From Chloroflexota bacterium (GTDB taxonomy: Bacteria; Chloroflexota; Dehalococcoidia; Lucifugimonadales; Lucifugimonadaceae): a DNA stretch of 64,000 nucleotides. Location: contig JAJCYY010000106.1 in the NCBI GenBank assembly GCA_029262735.1, positions 1-64,000 on the forward strand. The letters are read 5' to 3'. Below the pieces are notes generated by a model. The model was not told the origin of the DNA and searched no databases. It saw only the letters and a program-made list of their open reading frames with translations. A program made the position numbers and the translations under genes. How positions within the stretch are numbered: position 1 is the stretch's first letter; each line of letters begins with the position of its first letter. Below, piece by piece: positions 52,580 to 61,853 of this stretch.

Positions 52580-54931
52580 CTACGGATTGGCTCGCTCTGC
52601 CAGGATCGCTTCGGCATCGATCGGGACGGGCCTCCAGGCTACCCTCCGCGGAACGAAGTCGCTGCCAAGCGCCTGGCGCAGACTGGTTCCATCGACGTCC
52701 ACAAGCCAGAGAGCGCCCGCAAAGCGATCTATCACCGCTGCTTCGCTGGTGTCCGGAGCCCAGGCTGCCAGAAAGCTCTGAAACGGTACCGGGATCACAC
52801 CAGCAGGTTCACCGGTCTCGCTGTCCAGAACGAGCAGGCTTTGATCGTCGGTGTTCGCGTTGTCGATGGCGAGAATAAAGTCGCCGTCATTCGACCACCC
52901 GGATGCAGAGAGTCCGGATTCGCCGATCTGCCGAGGAGGTGACGAGCCGTCGGCCGCCACAATGCTCATGTCCACTTCTGAGACGGAGCGAGAGATCGTG
53001 AACAGAATTGCTGAACCATCTGGGGACCAGTACGGCAAAACGCTCTGGACTTCATCTTCGACCGAAAGTTTTGTTGCCTGCTCCAGTGTCACGGGAACGA
53101 TGTTGCCTTCAGCGTCCGGTACAGGAAGGTCAGCTACGTAGAGTTGCCAGTTCGAGCCGGTCGTGATGACGAATGCGATCCTGGCACCGTCTGGTGAAAT
53201 GGCCGGCATGGCCGAACCGGCGGGCTCATCGACAAGTTGCCTGATCTTCCCGGTCTCGATCTCGATGTCGTAGATCTGGAAAATGCCGGTTATGTCCGAT
53301 GAATACGCCAGCCTGCTGCCGTCAGGCCACCAGGCGGGAGTGAGTTCCACTCCGTCATTCGTGTCTAGTTCGTCGGAAACCGGCATCAGTTGGGCGGTCG
53401 TCAGGTCTATGAAAAGTATGCCGGCATCAGAGTCGCCGGTGATCTCGACGGCAAGTGTGTCACTCGAACGATCTCTCACTACCATGTCGGCTGAGGCTGT
53501 AAGCGGACTCGCGTTGCCCGCCGCGCCTGCTTCGATGGTCGCTGTGACCGCTCCAAGAAACTCTCCTGTCTCGAATCCGGCTATGAAGACGCCGGCGTCT
53601 GTGATGGCACCACCCGAGTTAGCCGTCCATTTCACCTCGATTCCATCTATCACGTTATCGAACTCGTCGAACGCAAAGGCCACAAGAGGATTGCCAGCTC
53701 CTACGGGGATTGAATCGGCAACTGGAACAAGCGAGAGTCGTACCGCATTTCCGGGCAGAACCTCAAGTTCGATATCGGCCTGAGAGCGGACTCTGTCTAC
53801 CTCCGCAACTGCCACCATCAAAGGTCCTGTGGCGGAAGCAGCGCTGCCAGCCGGGGTGAAGACTCCGTCCTCGGTTACCTCTCCAAAGTCTTCGGAAAGC
53901 AGCTGCCATTCAACCGAGTCCAGCTCCAACGTGTTTCCAAAGCGGTCGAAGCCTTCAGCCGTGAACGAGACAGTGCTCCCGACTGTTATCTGTGATGCTG
54001 ATGAAGTGACTTCGACGCGGTCAAGGATTCCCGAGGCGATCGCCCCTGAAATGGTCTGCGTCAGCGTCTTTCCTCCGACGGTCACACTGACCTTCGCAAG
54101 GTCCTGCTCAGCCCGGGTCGGCAGTGCACCGGCTCGAAACTCACCGCCGGCCAGCACGGCATCGACTCCACCGCGAAGCGGCTCCCAATCGATGTCTGGC
54201 TCTGGAAGGACATGCCCTTGCCTGTCCTGTGCAGTCACCTTGAAATCGACGCGGTTGTTCACCCTAACGTAGATTGACGGCGGTTCGACCACGATCGAAT
54301 CGAGTGGGCCGAACACGATCTCTATCGGTGCGTTTGCGGAAGCTGTGACTCCGAGCCGCTCGAACTCGACAGTCACAGCCTGACTGTACTCACCGGTCTG
54401 AGGCCCTGCGACGAAGGTGCCATCGTCGAGCACCGTGCCAGCTGATTCAGCGGCCGCCCAGGTGAAATCGGCGTCGGGCACAGGATTTCCCAGGGTGTCA
54501 AAGGCCGTAGCCATGAACTCGCCACGGTCGCCGCTCTCAAGCTCTAGACCCGATGGTTCGAGGATGATCCACCCGGCCTCACCCGGCTCCAGCGATACCG
54601 GATTCTCCGATATTGTCTGCGAACCGCCTTTTGAGACTGTAAGACGGACCGTGAGGTTGCCTGCGTCCTCATAGGTGTGGGTCGGGGACCTTTCAGTACT
54701 AGTGGCGCCGTCGCCGAACTCCCACAGGAAGCCAACGTCGCCAGATTCCTCCAACGGGGTGAACTGCACCTCGTGCGGCACGGTGCCGCCGCCCGATGAC
54801 AGGTTGAATTCGGAAACTGGCGGGGTGGAGCTGCATGCGACGGCCGCCAGTGAAAGGCAAAAGACCAGAATCGGCAAAAATGTTCTCTTGCCGCGTACCT
54901 GCGTGGTCGATATCCGTAAGGTATGGATCAA
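52580..54931 (-). CDS. Lipoprotein with PKD/Ig-like domains and a TolB-like beta-propeller
   Basis: Predicted surface lipoprotein of about 783 residues. A hydrophobic segment (FLPILVFCLSLAAVACSS) ends in a lipobox-like cysteine. A PKD domain follows (FLWEFGDGATSTERSPTHTY), then about four or five Ig-like (bacterial Big/invasin type) repeats, each with a TLGNPV- or RFGN-like 'D-x-x-G-N' motif. The C-terminal third is a WD40-like TolB beta-propeller with PAWWPDGSRLAYSS, AISPDGARIAFV and PYWSPDGSAILF blades. It could bind proteins or polymers at the cell surface. The start is uncertain: the open frame goes to 55144, but a TTG at 54931 gives a normal signal peptide. Confidence 0.78.
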   Translation of the reverse strand: MIHTLRISTTQVRGKRTFLPILVFCLSLAAVACSSTPPVSEFNLSSGGGTVPHEVQFTPLEESGDVGFLWEFGDGATSTERSPTHTYEDAGNLTVRLTVSKGGSQTISENPVSLEPGEAGWIILEPSGLELESGDRGEFMATAFDTLGNPVPDADFTWAAAESAGTVLDDGTFVAGPQTGEYSQAVTVEFERLGVTASANAPIEIVFGPLDSIVVEPPSIYVRVNNRVDFKVTAQDRQGHVLPEPDIDWEPLRGGVDAVLAGGEFRAGALPTRAEQDLAKVSVTVGGKTLTQTISGAIASGILDRVEVTSSASQITVGSTVSFTAEGFDRFGNTLELDSVEWQLLSEDFGEVTEDGVFTPAGSAASATGPLMVAVAEVDRVRSQADIELEVLPGNAVRLSLVPVADSIPVGAGNPLVAFAFDEFDNVIDGIEVKWTANSGGAITDAGVFIAGFETGEFLGAVTATIEAGAAGNASPLTASADMVVRDRSSDTLAVEITGDSDAGILFIDLTTAQLMPVSDELDTNDGVELTPAWWPDGSRLAYSSDITGIFQIYDIEIETGKIRQLVDEPAGSAMPAISPDGARIAFVITTGSNWQLYVADLPVPDAEGNIVPVTLEQATKLSVEDEVQSVLPYWSPDGSAILFTISRSVSEVDMSIVAADGSSPPRQIGESGLSASGWSNDGDFILAIDNANTDDQSLLVLDSETGEPAGVIPVPFQSFLAAWAPDTSEAAVIDRFAGALWLVDVDGTSLRQALGSDFVPRRVAWRPVPIDAEAILAERANP

Positions 54932-55324
54932 TATACTGACTGCTGGATATGGAACTGTCTGGAGTCTCTTTACTAGAGCAGATGGGCGTGGCTCTTGCAA
55001 CCGTGTCGAATCCGTCGCCGGTCTGTGAGCTTCCGGCTGTGGTGCGCCTGCCGGAGTCGTGCGATGTACTTGGATGTGTACGCAAAGTGGCCGCTGTGGG
55101 ATTGCGCTTGTCAGCCTCCGACACTTCGGCTGTAGTAGCAACACACACCCGGGCGTGATTTCACTGTGTGCCGCCCCATCAGCCCTTCGTGGTGTATCCC
55201 CGGAACTGTTGAATAGTTCATCCAGCTAAGGTTGATCCAAGCAACCACCCCACCGCCCGAACTCATGCTCCACGGGCGAAACAGACCGGTGCCCCCTCAA
55301 TAGCCGGGCCAACGTGAGGAGACT
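54932..55324. other. Divergent spacer, no gene seen
   Basis: A 393-base spacer between the propeller lipoprotein (minus) and the OmpR-type regulator (plus). Part of it is an upstream open frame with no family match. GAACT-GTTGAAT-AGTTC at 55203-55219 is a small symmetric element that could be a regulator site. I saw no RNA gene or terminator in it. Confidence 0.5.
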
Positions 55325-56050
55325 ATGGCTGCCACAATTCTGGTAGTTGATGACGAACAGGACATCCTTGAGCTGGTTTCGATGCGACTCGAGATGGCTG
55401 GATATCGGACTGTTCTGGCAGCATCCGGCGAAGAGGCTTTGCGTTCTTTCTTCGTAGAGCGCCCTGACCTCGCGATTGTCGATATCGATCTGCCTGTGAT
55501 GGATGGGATTGAACTCTGCTCACGAATGCGTGAGATGTCGGATATCCCGGTCATTTTCCTGTCTGCAATGGGCTCCGAGTTGGACAGGGTCAAGGGTCTT
55601 CAGGCCGGTGCTGACGACTACATCGTGAAGCCGTTTGCGAGAGACGAGCTTGTCGCACGGGTCGAGGCGGTGATGCGGCGGGCAACAATGCCTGCGGTCA
55701 GAGGTGGAGAGGACTCTTACATAGACGCCCAGCTGACCATCGACCATCGCGCTCACCTTGTTGCGGTCCGTGGCCGGGAGGTTGGGCTATCGCCACTCGA
55801 GTACAGGCTGCTCACATCTCTTGTCAGGCACTCGGGCCAGGTGCTGAGTCATCACCAGCTACTGGACATGGCCTGGGGACCGAATGCCACGGAGACCTCG
55901 CCCGACAGCGTTCGCCTTTACATCTCGTACCTGCGGGCAAAGATCGAGGAGAATCCAAAGCGGCCCGAATTGATCGAGACGGTGAGAGAGTTCGGCTACC
56001 GTTACGTACGACCTGCTTACTACGAGAGGTCCGAAGCGCAGGCTGCTTAG
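55325..56050 (+). CDS. OmpR/PhoB-family response regulator
   Basis: A 241-residue two-component regulator. The receiver (residues 1-120) has ILVVDDEQDI, phosphoacceptor Asp in LAIVDIDLPVMDG and Lys in YIVKPFARDEL. The C-terminal winged helix (about 135-235) has LSPLEYRLLTSLVRHSGQ, SVRLYISYLRAKIE and a VREFGYRYV wing. GAGGAG lies upstream of the ATG. The histidine kinase gene next door is convergent, ending 43 bases away, so the pair is likely functional but not in one transcript. Confidence 0.95.
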   Translation: MAATILVVDDEQDILELVSMRLEMAGYRTVLAASGEEALRSFFVERPDLAIVDIDLPVMDGIELCSRMREMSDIPVIFLSAMGSELDRVKGLQAGADDYIVKPFARDELVARVEAVMRRATMPAVRGGEDSYIDAQLTIDHRAHLVAVRGREVGLSPLEYRLLTSLVRHSGQVLSHHQLLDMAWGPNATETSPDSVRLYISYLRAKIEENPKRPELIETVREFGYRYVRPAYYERSEAQAA

Positions 56051-56092
56051 GCTGGAGAATAGCCCGAGCAGTAGCTGGTTGCACGGCGATTA

Positions 56093-58249
56093 CTATGCGG
56101 CGTTCTTCACCTGCGTGCTGTGCGGTATTGCGACAGCGAACTCCGATCCTGTGCCGGGACTGCTTGTGACCGAGATCGTGCCGCCGTGCAGCTCCACCAG
56201 GGCTTTGGTAATCGCCAGTCCCAATCCGGTTGAGCCGGTGGGCCTCGCACCTTTCCTGTTTATCCTGGCGAACCGCTCGAACACCTTTTGCTGCTCTTCC
56301 GCGCTGATTCCAACACCGGTATCTCTCACGCTTACATTCAGATTGCTGCCGTCCGACGACGCCTCGACTGTAATCGTGCCGCCAGCCGGCGTGTAACGGT
56401 GGGCGTTTGAAAGCAGGTTTGTGAAGACCTGGCCAATTCGAATCCGGTCGACGTAAGCGGGCGGCATGTCGTCCGCTATCTCCAGTTTTACGATCTGGCC
56501 TTTCGACTTGTAGTCAGCTGAAATCGCATCTGCAAGCTCTGAGATGAGAGGTGGTATGTCGATGAGGCTCGGCTCAAGATCAAATCTGGCGTTATCGATA
56601 CGAGAGAGGTCAAGAATGTCAGCGACAAGCCGCGCCAGCCGATTGCCGTTGCGCCGCACCACCTGAAGCAGCTTCTGTGATTCGGCGGAGAGTTCACCGC
56701 CTGCTCCTTCCAGAAGCACGTCAACGTAGCCGACGATCGAAGTGAGAGGTGTGCGTAGCTCATGCGAAACCATTGAGACGAAGTCCGTCTTGGCTTCTTC
56801 CACAGATCTTTCGACGGTGACATCCCGGAAAACGAACAGTCGCCCAAGATATTCGCCGGCTGCATCGCTGACAGGAGATGAGGACATCGACAGGGTTCGA
56901 GCCGTCGGAGCCGTGATCCGGATGTCCGCTGAGGCGATAACTGCTTCCGGGCTATTGCTCAGTCTTCCAAGTGTCTCAAAAAACCTGTCGCGATCCGTAA
57001 TAGCGACGGCAGCCGATTCGCGAACGGCGCTCCAGTCTTTGTGTGTGAGCAGGTCAGGGTCCGGCATTCCAAACGCCTCGGCAAATGAGCTGTTGGCGAT
57101 GAGGAGCCGGTTGTCGGCGTCCAGCACAACTATTCCCTCGATTGCCGATCCGACGATCACCCTGATCTGGCTCGTGATCAGATCAAGATCTGAGTGCGCT
57201 GCGATCCTTGCTTTCAGGAGCGAGAACATTGATATCGAAGCGAATACGGTCAGCCCGAGTCCTGCGGACAGGATGATGATCCACACATTCCGTTCGAGCG
57301 CGCTCAGTCCGAACTGATCTGGCGTCTCGAACTGCAGGTTCCAGCCTCTTCCTGCGAACTCCACGCTCGTCTGCACCCAACCCGAAGCGAGTGAATCGTT
57401 GGCATCTGGCTCAAGGTCTGGAAAGATCAGAGTTGCGGTTCGGCCCGGCGCCTCATCGAAAACGCGCAGTGGCACGCCACTGAGGCCGTTCCGATCTAGT
57501 GAGGCTGCCAGGAAGTCCGCAGCACGATAGATACTGAACGCGTATCCCATCAACGGACCCTCGGACGGATGCTTTCCGGGCTCGGGATCGCCGAACACCG
57601 CCTGAAACACGAAGAACCACGACTGACCGGACGGATTCGTGCGGATCGTGATTGGTCCGGATGCGACCGGTGAGCGATTGCGCAGCGAGTCCTGCACCAC
57701 GGTGCCAAATCGCGGGTCAGAGACAACATTGCCTCCCGGCTCGATCAGACCTTCAACCGGCGGAAACATGTATGCGACCGGAAACCTGTCTGCAAACGGA
57801 GACGTGACCGAAAATGTCCCGATATCAACTCCCTGGATCTTCATCCGCTCGGTGAATTCGGCAAGATCTTCACTACTTACGCGGGGAGCAAATCCGAGTG
57901 CCTCGGAACCGGTTGTCCTCTGGCTGATTGAGCTGGCGAAGAGCTGGAAACGGTCGTTCGTCAACTCCGACTCTGTCCTGATGAACGCTTCCAATGCAGC
58001 GATTTCGGTGAAACTGCGGTCGAGGTCGGCGCGAACCGAATTCGACACCCCGGATACAACATCTGCGAATCGCTGCTCACTCTGCGAGTTGAGAACAGCT
58101 TTCGCACCGAGAGCGGTGCCGATGGTCATTGCGAGCAGCATCAGGAAAGTTGCTGCGGCGGCGATAACACCGAGTCTACGGGTGAAAGCTGCATTAGGAG
58201 CGTAGCTTGAGCCCCCGGCGGGTTGCCGTCGCTCAGCAGCCAGCCTCAC
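56093..58249 (-). CDS. Sensor histidine kinase with CHASE and PAS domains
   Basis: Membrane sensor kinase of 718 residues. An N-terminal span (VIAAAATFLMLLAMTIG) leads to an extracytoplasmic CHASE domain (about 45-280) that would sense small ligands, then a second span (WIIILSAGLGLTVFASISMF), a PAS domain, and the kinase core: H-box SHELRTPLTSIVGYVD, N-box QVFTNLLSNAHRYTP, and G-boxes DTGVGISAEEQQKVF and GSTGLGLAITKALVELHGG. The GTG at 58249 overlaps the upstream stop (TAGTG). A frame to 58390 would overlap the upstream gene and has no match. Confidence 0.92.
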   Translation of the reverse strand: MRLAAERRQPAGGSSYAPNAAFTRRLGVIAAAATFLMLLAMTIGTALGAKAVLNSQSEQRFADVVSGVSNSVRADLDRSFTEIAALEAFIRTESELTNDRFQLFASSISQRTTGSEALGFAPRVSSEDLAEFTERMKIQGVDIGTFSVTSPFADRFPVAYMFPPVEGLIEPGGNVVSDPRFGTVVQDSLRNRSPVASGPITIRTNPSGQSWFFVFQAVFGDPEPGKHPSEGPLMGYAFSIYRAADFLAASLDRNGLSGVPLRVFDEAPGRTATLIFPDLEPDANDSLASGWVQTSVEFAGRGWNLQFETPDQFGLSALERNVWIIILSAGLGLTVFASISMFSLLKARIAAHSDLDLITSQIRVIVGSAIEGIVVLDADNRLLIANSSFAEAFGMPDPDLLTHKDWSAVRESAAVAITDRDRFFETLGRLSNSPEAVIASADIRITAPTARTLSMSSSPVSDAAGEYLGRLFVFRDVTVERSVEEAKTDFVSMVSHELRTPLTSIVGYVDVLLEGAGGELSAESQKLLQVVRRNGNRLARLVADILDLSRIDNARFDLEPSLIDIPPLISELADAISADYKSKGQIVKLEIADDMPPAYVDRIRIGQVFTNLLSNAHRYTPAGGTITVEASSDGSNLNVSVRDTGVGISAEEQQKVFERFARINRKGARPTGSTGLGLAITKALVELHGGTISVTSSPGTGSEFAVAIPHSTQVKNAA

Positions 58250-59529
58250 TACGCCGCCTCTGGCAATGCGGTATCGGTGCCTGGCCAGTGGTCTGAATCG
58301 CCTACAGAGCCTGGCAACTCTTGAGAAGCCGGTGTGAGGACAGGCAGTTTCTTCATGTTGTTCAGCTCGGAGGCGATCATGCTTGCACACCGCGCCACAA
58401 CTGCCTCATCCCGGCTGCTATGCGCATCAGGCTCGACATAACCGACCGAGACCGCGACACGGGGTGAGCGGTTCTCTGACGACCACTCGGTGGTCCATGA
58501 GCCAAATTCGTCAGGCACCGATCCGCGCGGGATCAGCACCGACACAGTTCGACCGTTTGCGTTCATCCCCAGTTCGGCCATTATCTGCAGCCTTTCCAGG
58601 TCCGGCCTCCAGACGGCTGCCTCGAACCGGTTGAACCTGACGAGAGCCCCAAGCCGTACCGCGATATCGGCGCACACAGCTTCGATGCCTGCCGAAACCT
58701 GCAGCGGCTGCTCGATGCGGGCTACGCTGTGCTGGCGGTTCTCTTCCGCCGACTGGTTCGTGACATCTCGCATGGCACAAACGGTCACAGGATTGCCCGA
58801 CCACTGGTGCGAGAAGGGCCAGAACTCAACCTCGTTGATCTGTAATTGGCAGACATCGAACTGCCGAACGGGACCGGAATCAGCGTGGCTGTCGGCATGA
58901 CCCGGCTGCTCTCTGAGCACCTGGGCTCGCACCGGCTGTCCCACGTGAAGATCGATGCCAAGCGGTGAGCCAGTGAGGTCCGCGGCCGGTCTTCCGAGTA
59001 ACGACTCGGCCCCCGCGCTCACGAGGAGGATCTCTCCGGATGCGCCAATCACGACTATTCCGTCTGCGCTATCGATGATCGCGTTTCTGAATCGCGCCTC
59101 GGAAACCGCTGTTGACGCGCCCGGCGCGGGCTGTTGGGGTGCCACCGAGGCTGAGCGAATGGCGTTGACAAGGTCCTGGGCCTGGCAGTCCTCCTTGACG
59201 AAGGCAGCCCTGGCTCCAGCCCTGGACAGGGTCTCGACCAGCGAGCCGTCGTCCACTCCAGTGAGAACGATGAACGGAACGTCGGGCTGTGCGGCGCTGA
59301 AGGTTGAGCAGGTTTCAATGCCGGTGGAGTCGGGCAGCGTCAGGTCCAACACCGCCACCCCGTACGAGATGTCAGCCGCTTCCTCCAGCCCCGCCCGCAG
59401 CGAACGAGCCTGTGTCACTTTGAACTCGCCCGGAGCGAAGTGGCTGACCCTTTCGAGAAAAAGGCTGGCCGCGTGTGGATCGTCTTCGACGAGAAGTAAC
59501 TCGACAGCACGATTGCCTTCTGCTGGCAT
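58249..59529 (-). CDS. Receiver-PAS-GAF-like signalling protein
   Basis: A soluble signalling protein of about 426 residues. The receiver (residues 10-125) has acidic LLVEDDPHAAS, Asp in VAVLDLTLPDSTG and Lys in AAFVKEDCQ. A PAS-like domain follows (about 145-260), and the C-terminal part (about 290-410) resembles GAF. There is no DNA-binding or kinase output. The ATG at 59529 has AGGG eight bases upstream; the frame extends to 59676 without support. It overlaps the histidine kinase gene by one base, so the two act in one pathway. Confidence 0.82.
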   Translation of the reverse strand: MPAEGNRAVELLLVEDDPHAASLFLERVSHFAPGEFKVTQARSLRAGLEEAADISYGVAVLDLTLPDSTGIETCSTFSAAQPDVPFIVLTGVDDGSLVETLSRAGARAAFVKEDCQAQDLVNAIRSASVAPQQPAPGASTAVSEARFRNAIIDSADGIVVIGASGEILLVSAGAESLLGRPAADLTGSPLGIDLHVGQPVRAQVLREQPGHADSHADSGPVRQFDVCQLQINEVEFWPFSHQWSGNPVTVCAMRDVTNQSAEENRQHSVARIEQPLQVSAGIEAVCADIAVRLGALVRFNRFEAAVWRPDLERLQIMAELGMNANGRTVSVLIPRGSVPDEFGSWTTEWSSENRSPRVAVSVGYVEPDAHSSRDEAVVARCASMIASELNNMKKLPVLTPASQELPGSVGDSDHWPGTDTALPEAA

Positions 59530-59699
59530 ATACATTTCCCTGGCAGAGTTGATGCGACGGGCTGACACGAACGGCCTGGGCGCCCGGCGCGAAATGGTCG
59601 CGCGAAAAAACTGTCCTCCGTTGAATGGTGTGCTGAAGGTGTGCGCCGGACAATTGGGTATTCCACACACGGCCAATGGCGGCTTGCCGCCGGTATCGC

Positions 59700-60434
59700 T
59701 CAGGCGGCCAGTTCTGATCGCTCGATCTGCACTATTGATCTCTGCAGCAGCTCACCAAGCCTTGCGGCGGCTATTCCGGAGACCTCGGAGACCGATGCAG
59801 GAGCACCCGTTTCCTGCTCGATGGACGTGACGGAGAGTTCTGGCATGCCGCAGGGGACTATGTGGCTGAAGTGGGTCAGATCGGTGCTTACGTTGAGAGC
59901 GAGACCGTGCATTGCGACCCCGCCGCTGACCCGTACACCCATCGCTGCGATCTTACGGCCCGCCGGGTTCTCTCCAGATGGAGGCTTCGCACCGGGTTCA
60001 CCACCGACCCAGACCCCGGTCTTGCCGACCACTCGGTGGCCGCTGACTCGATAGTGACGCAATGTGTCGATTACGACCTGTTCGAGGATTCGCACGTAGG
60101 TGACCGGACCAAGTTCCGCAGCCCTGATGCTAATCACCGGATACATCACCAGCTGACCGGGGCCGTGATACGTTACCTCGCCCCCACGGTCGGTCTCGAT
60201 CACTTCAGCGCCGATGGCTTTCAGCGAGGCTGCGTCGGCGATAATGTCCGCCCGGTCGCCGCGGCGTCCAAGCGTGTAGACAGGGTCGTGCTCGAGCATG
60301 AGCAGTGTATCGGGCGCGGTGCCGACCTTTCGGCGATCGAAGAGTGATCTTTGAAGCGCCAGCGCCTCGGAGTAGTTGACTTTTCCGAGCCACGCCGAGC
60401 GCAACGGCGGAAAAACCGACATCTCATTGCTCAT
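59700..60434 (-). CDS. lipB: Octanoyltransferase
   Basis: Enzyme of 244 residues that moves octanoyl groups from acyl carrier protein to lipoyl domains, the first step in lipoate attachment. Signature stretches are RGGEVTYHGPGQLVMYP, GRKIAAMGVRVSGGVAMHGL with the active Lys, and IVPCGMPELS with the active Cys. It overlaps the E2 gene by four bases (ATGA), so its target is next to it. LipA is not in the window. Confidence 0.95.
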   Translation of the reverse strand: MSNEMSVFPPLRSAWLGKVNYSEALALQRSLFDRRKVGTAPDTLLMLEHDPVYTLGRRGDRADIIADAASLKAIGAEVIETDRGGEVTYHGPGQLVMYPVISIRAAELGPVTYVRILEQVVIDTLRHYRVSGHRVVGKTGVWVGGEPGAKPPSGENPAGRKIAAMGVRVSGGVAMHGLALNVSTDLTHFSHIVPCGMPELSVTSIEQETGAPASVSEVSGIAAARLGELLQRSIVQIERSELAA

Positions 60435-61825
60435 TCCAGCGCCGTGTCTGCTGATACTTCTTCGAGGCCGCGCTTCACATCCTGCATGAACTTGGCAGCC
60501 TCGACGCCATCGATCACACGGTGGTCGAACGACAGGCAGATATTCATCATCGACCTCACCTCGATCTGGTCGCCTGTGACAACAATCGGCCGCTTCACAA
60601 TCGCTTCGGTAGTGAGAATGGCTGCCTGCGGATGGTTGATGATCGCTCCGCCCAACACTGAGCCGAGCGCGCCTGTGTTGTTCAGGGTGAAGGTGCCACC
60701 GCTGACATCTTCGAGTGAAAGTTTGCCGTCTCGGGCACGGTCGACGACCTGATGGAGCTCTGTCGCCAGTTCAAGGATGGACTTCGTGTCTGCGTTCTTG
60801 ATTACTGGGACAACGAGGCCGTCTTTTCCGGCTGCTGCGATGCCCACATTGATCGCCTCGTGCGTCAGAATGCCGTCTGTCTGCCACGAGGAGTTCAGGA
60901 GTGAGTTTGAGCGCAGGGCCTCGGCCGTGACAGCCAGGGCAAACGGGAGGTATGTGAGATTTATCCTGTGTTGCTGCAGCACGGAGTCCCGATTGGCGGC
61001 GCGACAGGCAACGAGTCCGCTGACATCGACTTCGATCGCTGACCAGGCGTGCGGGATCTCCCGAAAGCTTTTCGACATATGGCCGGCGATCATGCGGCGC
61101 ACCGGCGATGGCTTGACGACCCGTCCAGCGGGGGCGACCGCTCCTGATTCGTCCGATCCACTGTTTTCTACCGCTTTCAGCACATCGGCCCGCGTAATGC
61201 GGCCTCCGACACCAGTTCCGGTGAGTGTTGCAGCGTCGATACCGTGAGCGCTAATGAGCTTCCGTACCGCAGGCGAAAGCCGAGCGAACGATGTGCTGCT
61301 GGCAGTCGAGGTTGGGATTTCCCGGTCTGGTGTCGTGCCATCGCCATCGCCCGAATCAGGCTGCCCGAGCGAAGTGTCACTGAAAGCACCGCCAGTGGGA
61401 CCGACATTGGCGCCCGTAATCATGGCGCCTACCTGATCGGCATTTGCCATCAGGAGACCGGCCCGAGCGGGAGACTTGCTCTGAGGCCGGCTGGCGGTCG
61501 CTGTGGGCGTCTGCGATGCGTCTGTAAGTGACGGCGCTCTGCCGCCCTGCTGTGCTCCTGTACCGTCTCCGGTACGCTGCGGCCCATCCTCGGCGTCCAT
61601 TTCGGCAAGGACGGCGCCCATCGCCACCGTTTCGCCCTCCTGGGCCACTATCTTCGTCAACTCACCCGTTGCGGGGGCGGGAATCTCCATCGCCACCTTG
61701 TCCGTGATGACCTCAACTATCGGCTCGTACTTCTCGATGCGGTCACCCGGGCGTTTCAGCCACTTCTCGATGACAGCCTCGGTTACAGACTCACCGACGT
61801 GTGGCATCTCGATTTCAAAGGTCAT
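60431..61825 (-). CDS. 2-oxo acid dehydrogenase E2 component (dihydrolipoamide acyltransferase)
   Basis: A 464-residue acyltransferase core of a pyruvate or branched-chain type complex. One lipoyl domain (residues 1-80; lipoyl Lys in EVITDKVAMEI), an Ala/Pro/Thr-rich linker, an E3/E1-binding domain (SPAVRKLISAHGIDAATLTG, about 185-220) and a catalytic domain with active-site SFDHRVIDGVEAAKF. The E1 alpha/E1 beta partners suggest branched-chain or acetoin-type chemistry rather than 2-oxoglutarate. The ATG overlaps nothing upstream, with a 28-base gap to E1 beta; it overlaps lipB downstream. Confidence 0.93.
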   Translation of the reverse strand: MTFEIEMPHVGESVTEAVIEKWLKRPGDRIEKYEPIVEVITDKVAMEIPAPATGELTKIVAQEGETVAMGAVLAEMDAEDGPQRTGDGTGAQQGGRAPSLTDASQTPTATASRPQSKSPARAGLLMANADQVGAMITGANVGPTGGAFSDTSLGQPDSGDGDGTTPDREIPTSTASSTSFARLSPAVRKLISAHGIDAATLTGTGVGGRITRADVLKAVENSGSDESGAVAPAGRVVKPSPVRRMIAGHMSKSFREIPHAWSAIEVDVSGLVACRAANRDSVLQQHRINLTYLPFALAVTAEALRSNSLLNSSWQTDGILTHEAINVGIAAAGKDGLVVPVIKNADTKSILELATELHQVVDRARDGKLSLEDVSGGTFTLNNTGALGSVLGGAIINHPQAAILTTEAIVKRPIVVTGDQIEVRSMMNICLSFDHRVIDGVEAAKFMQDVKRGLEEVSADTALE

Positions 61826-61853
61826 CTACATTCTCCGACGATCTGGGTTCCCA

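Noticed and set aside
59678-59691. GGCGGC-TT-GCCGCC hairpin after lipB
   Set aside because: Loop is too tight and no uridine run follows; in GC-rich DNA this is likely chance.
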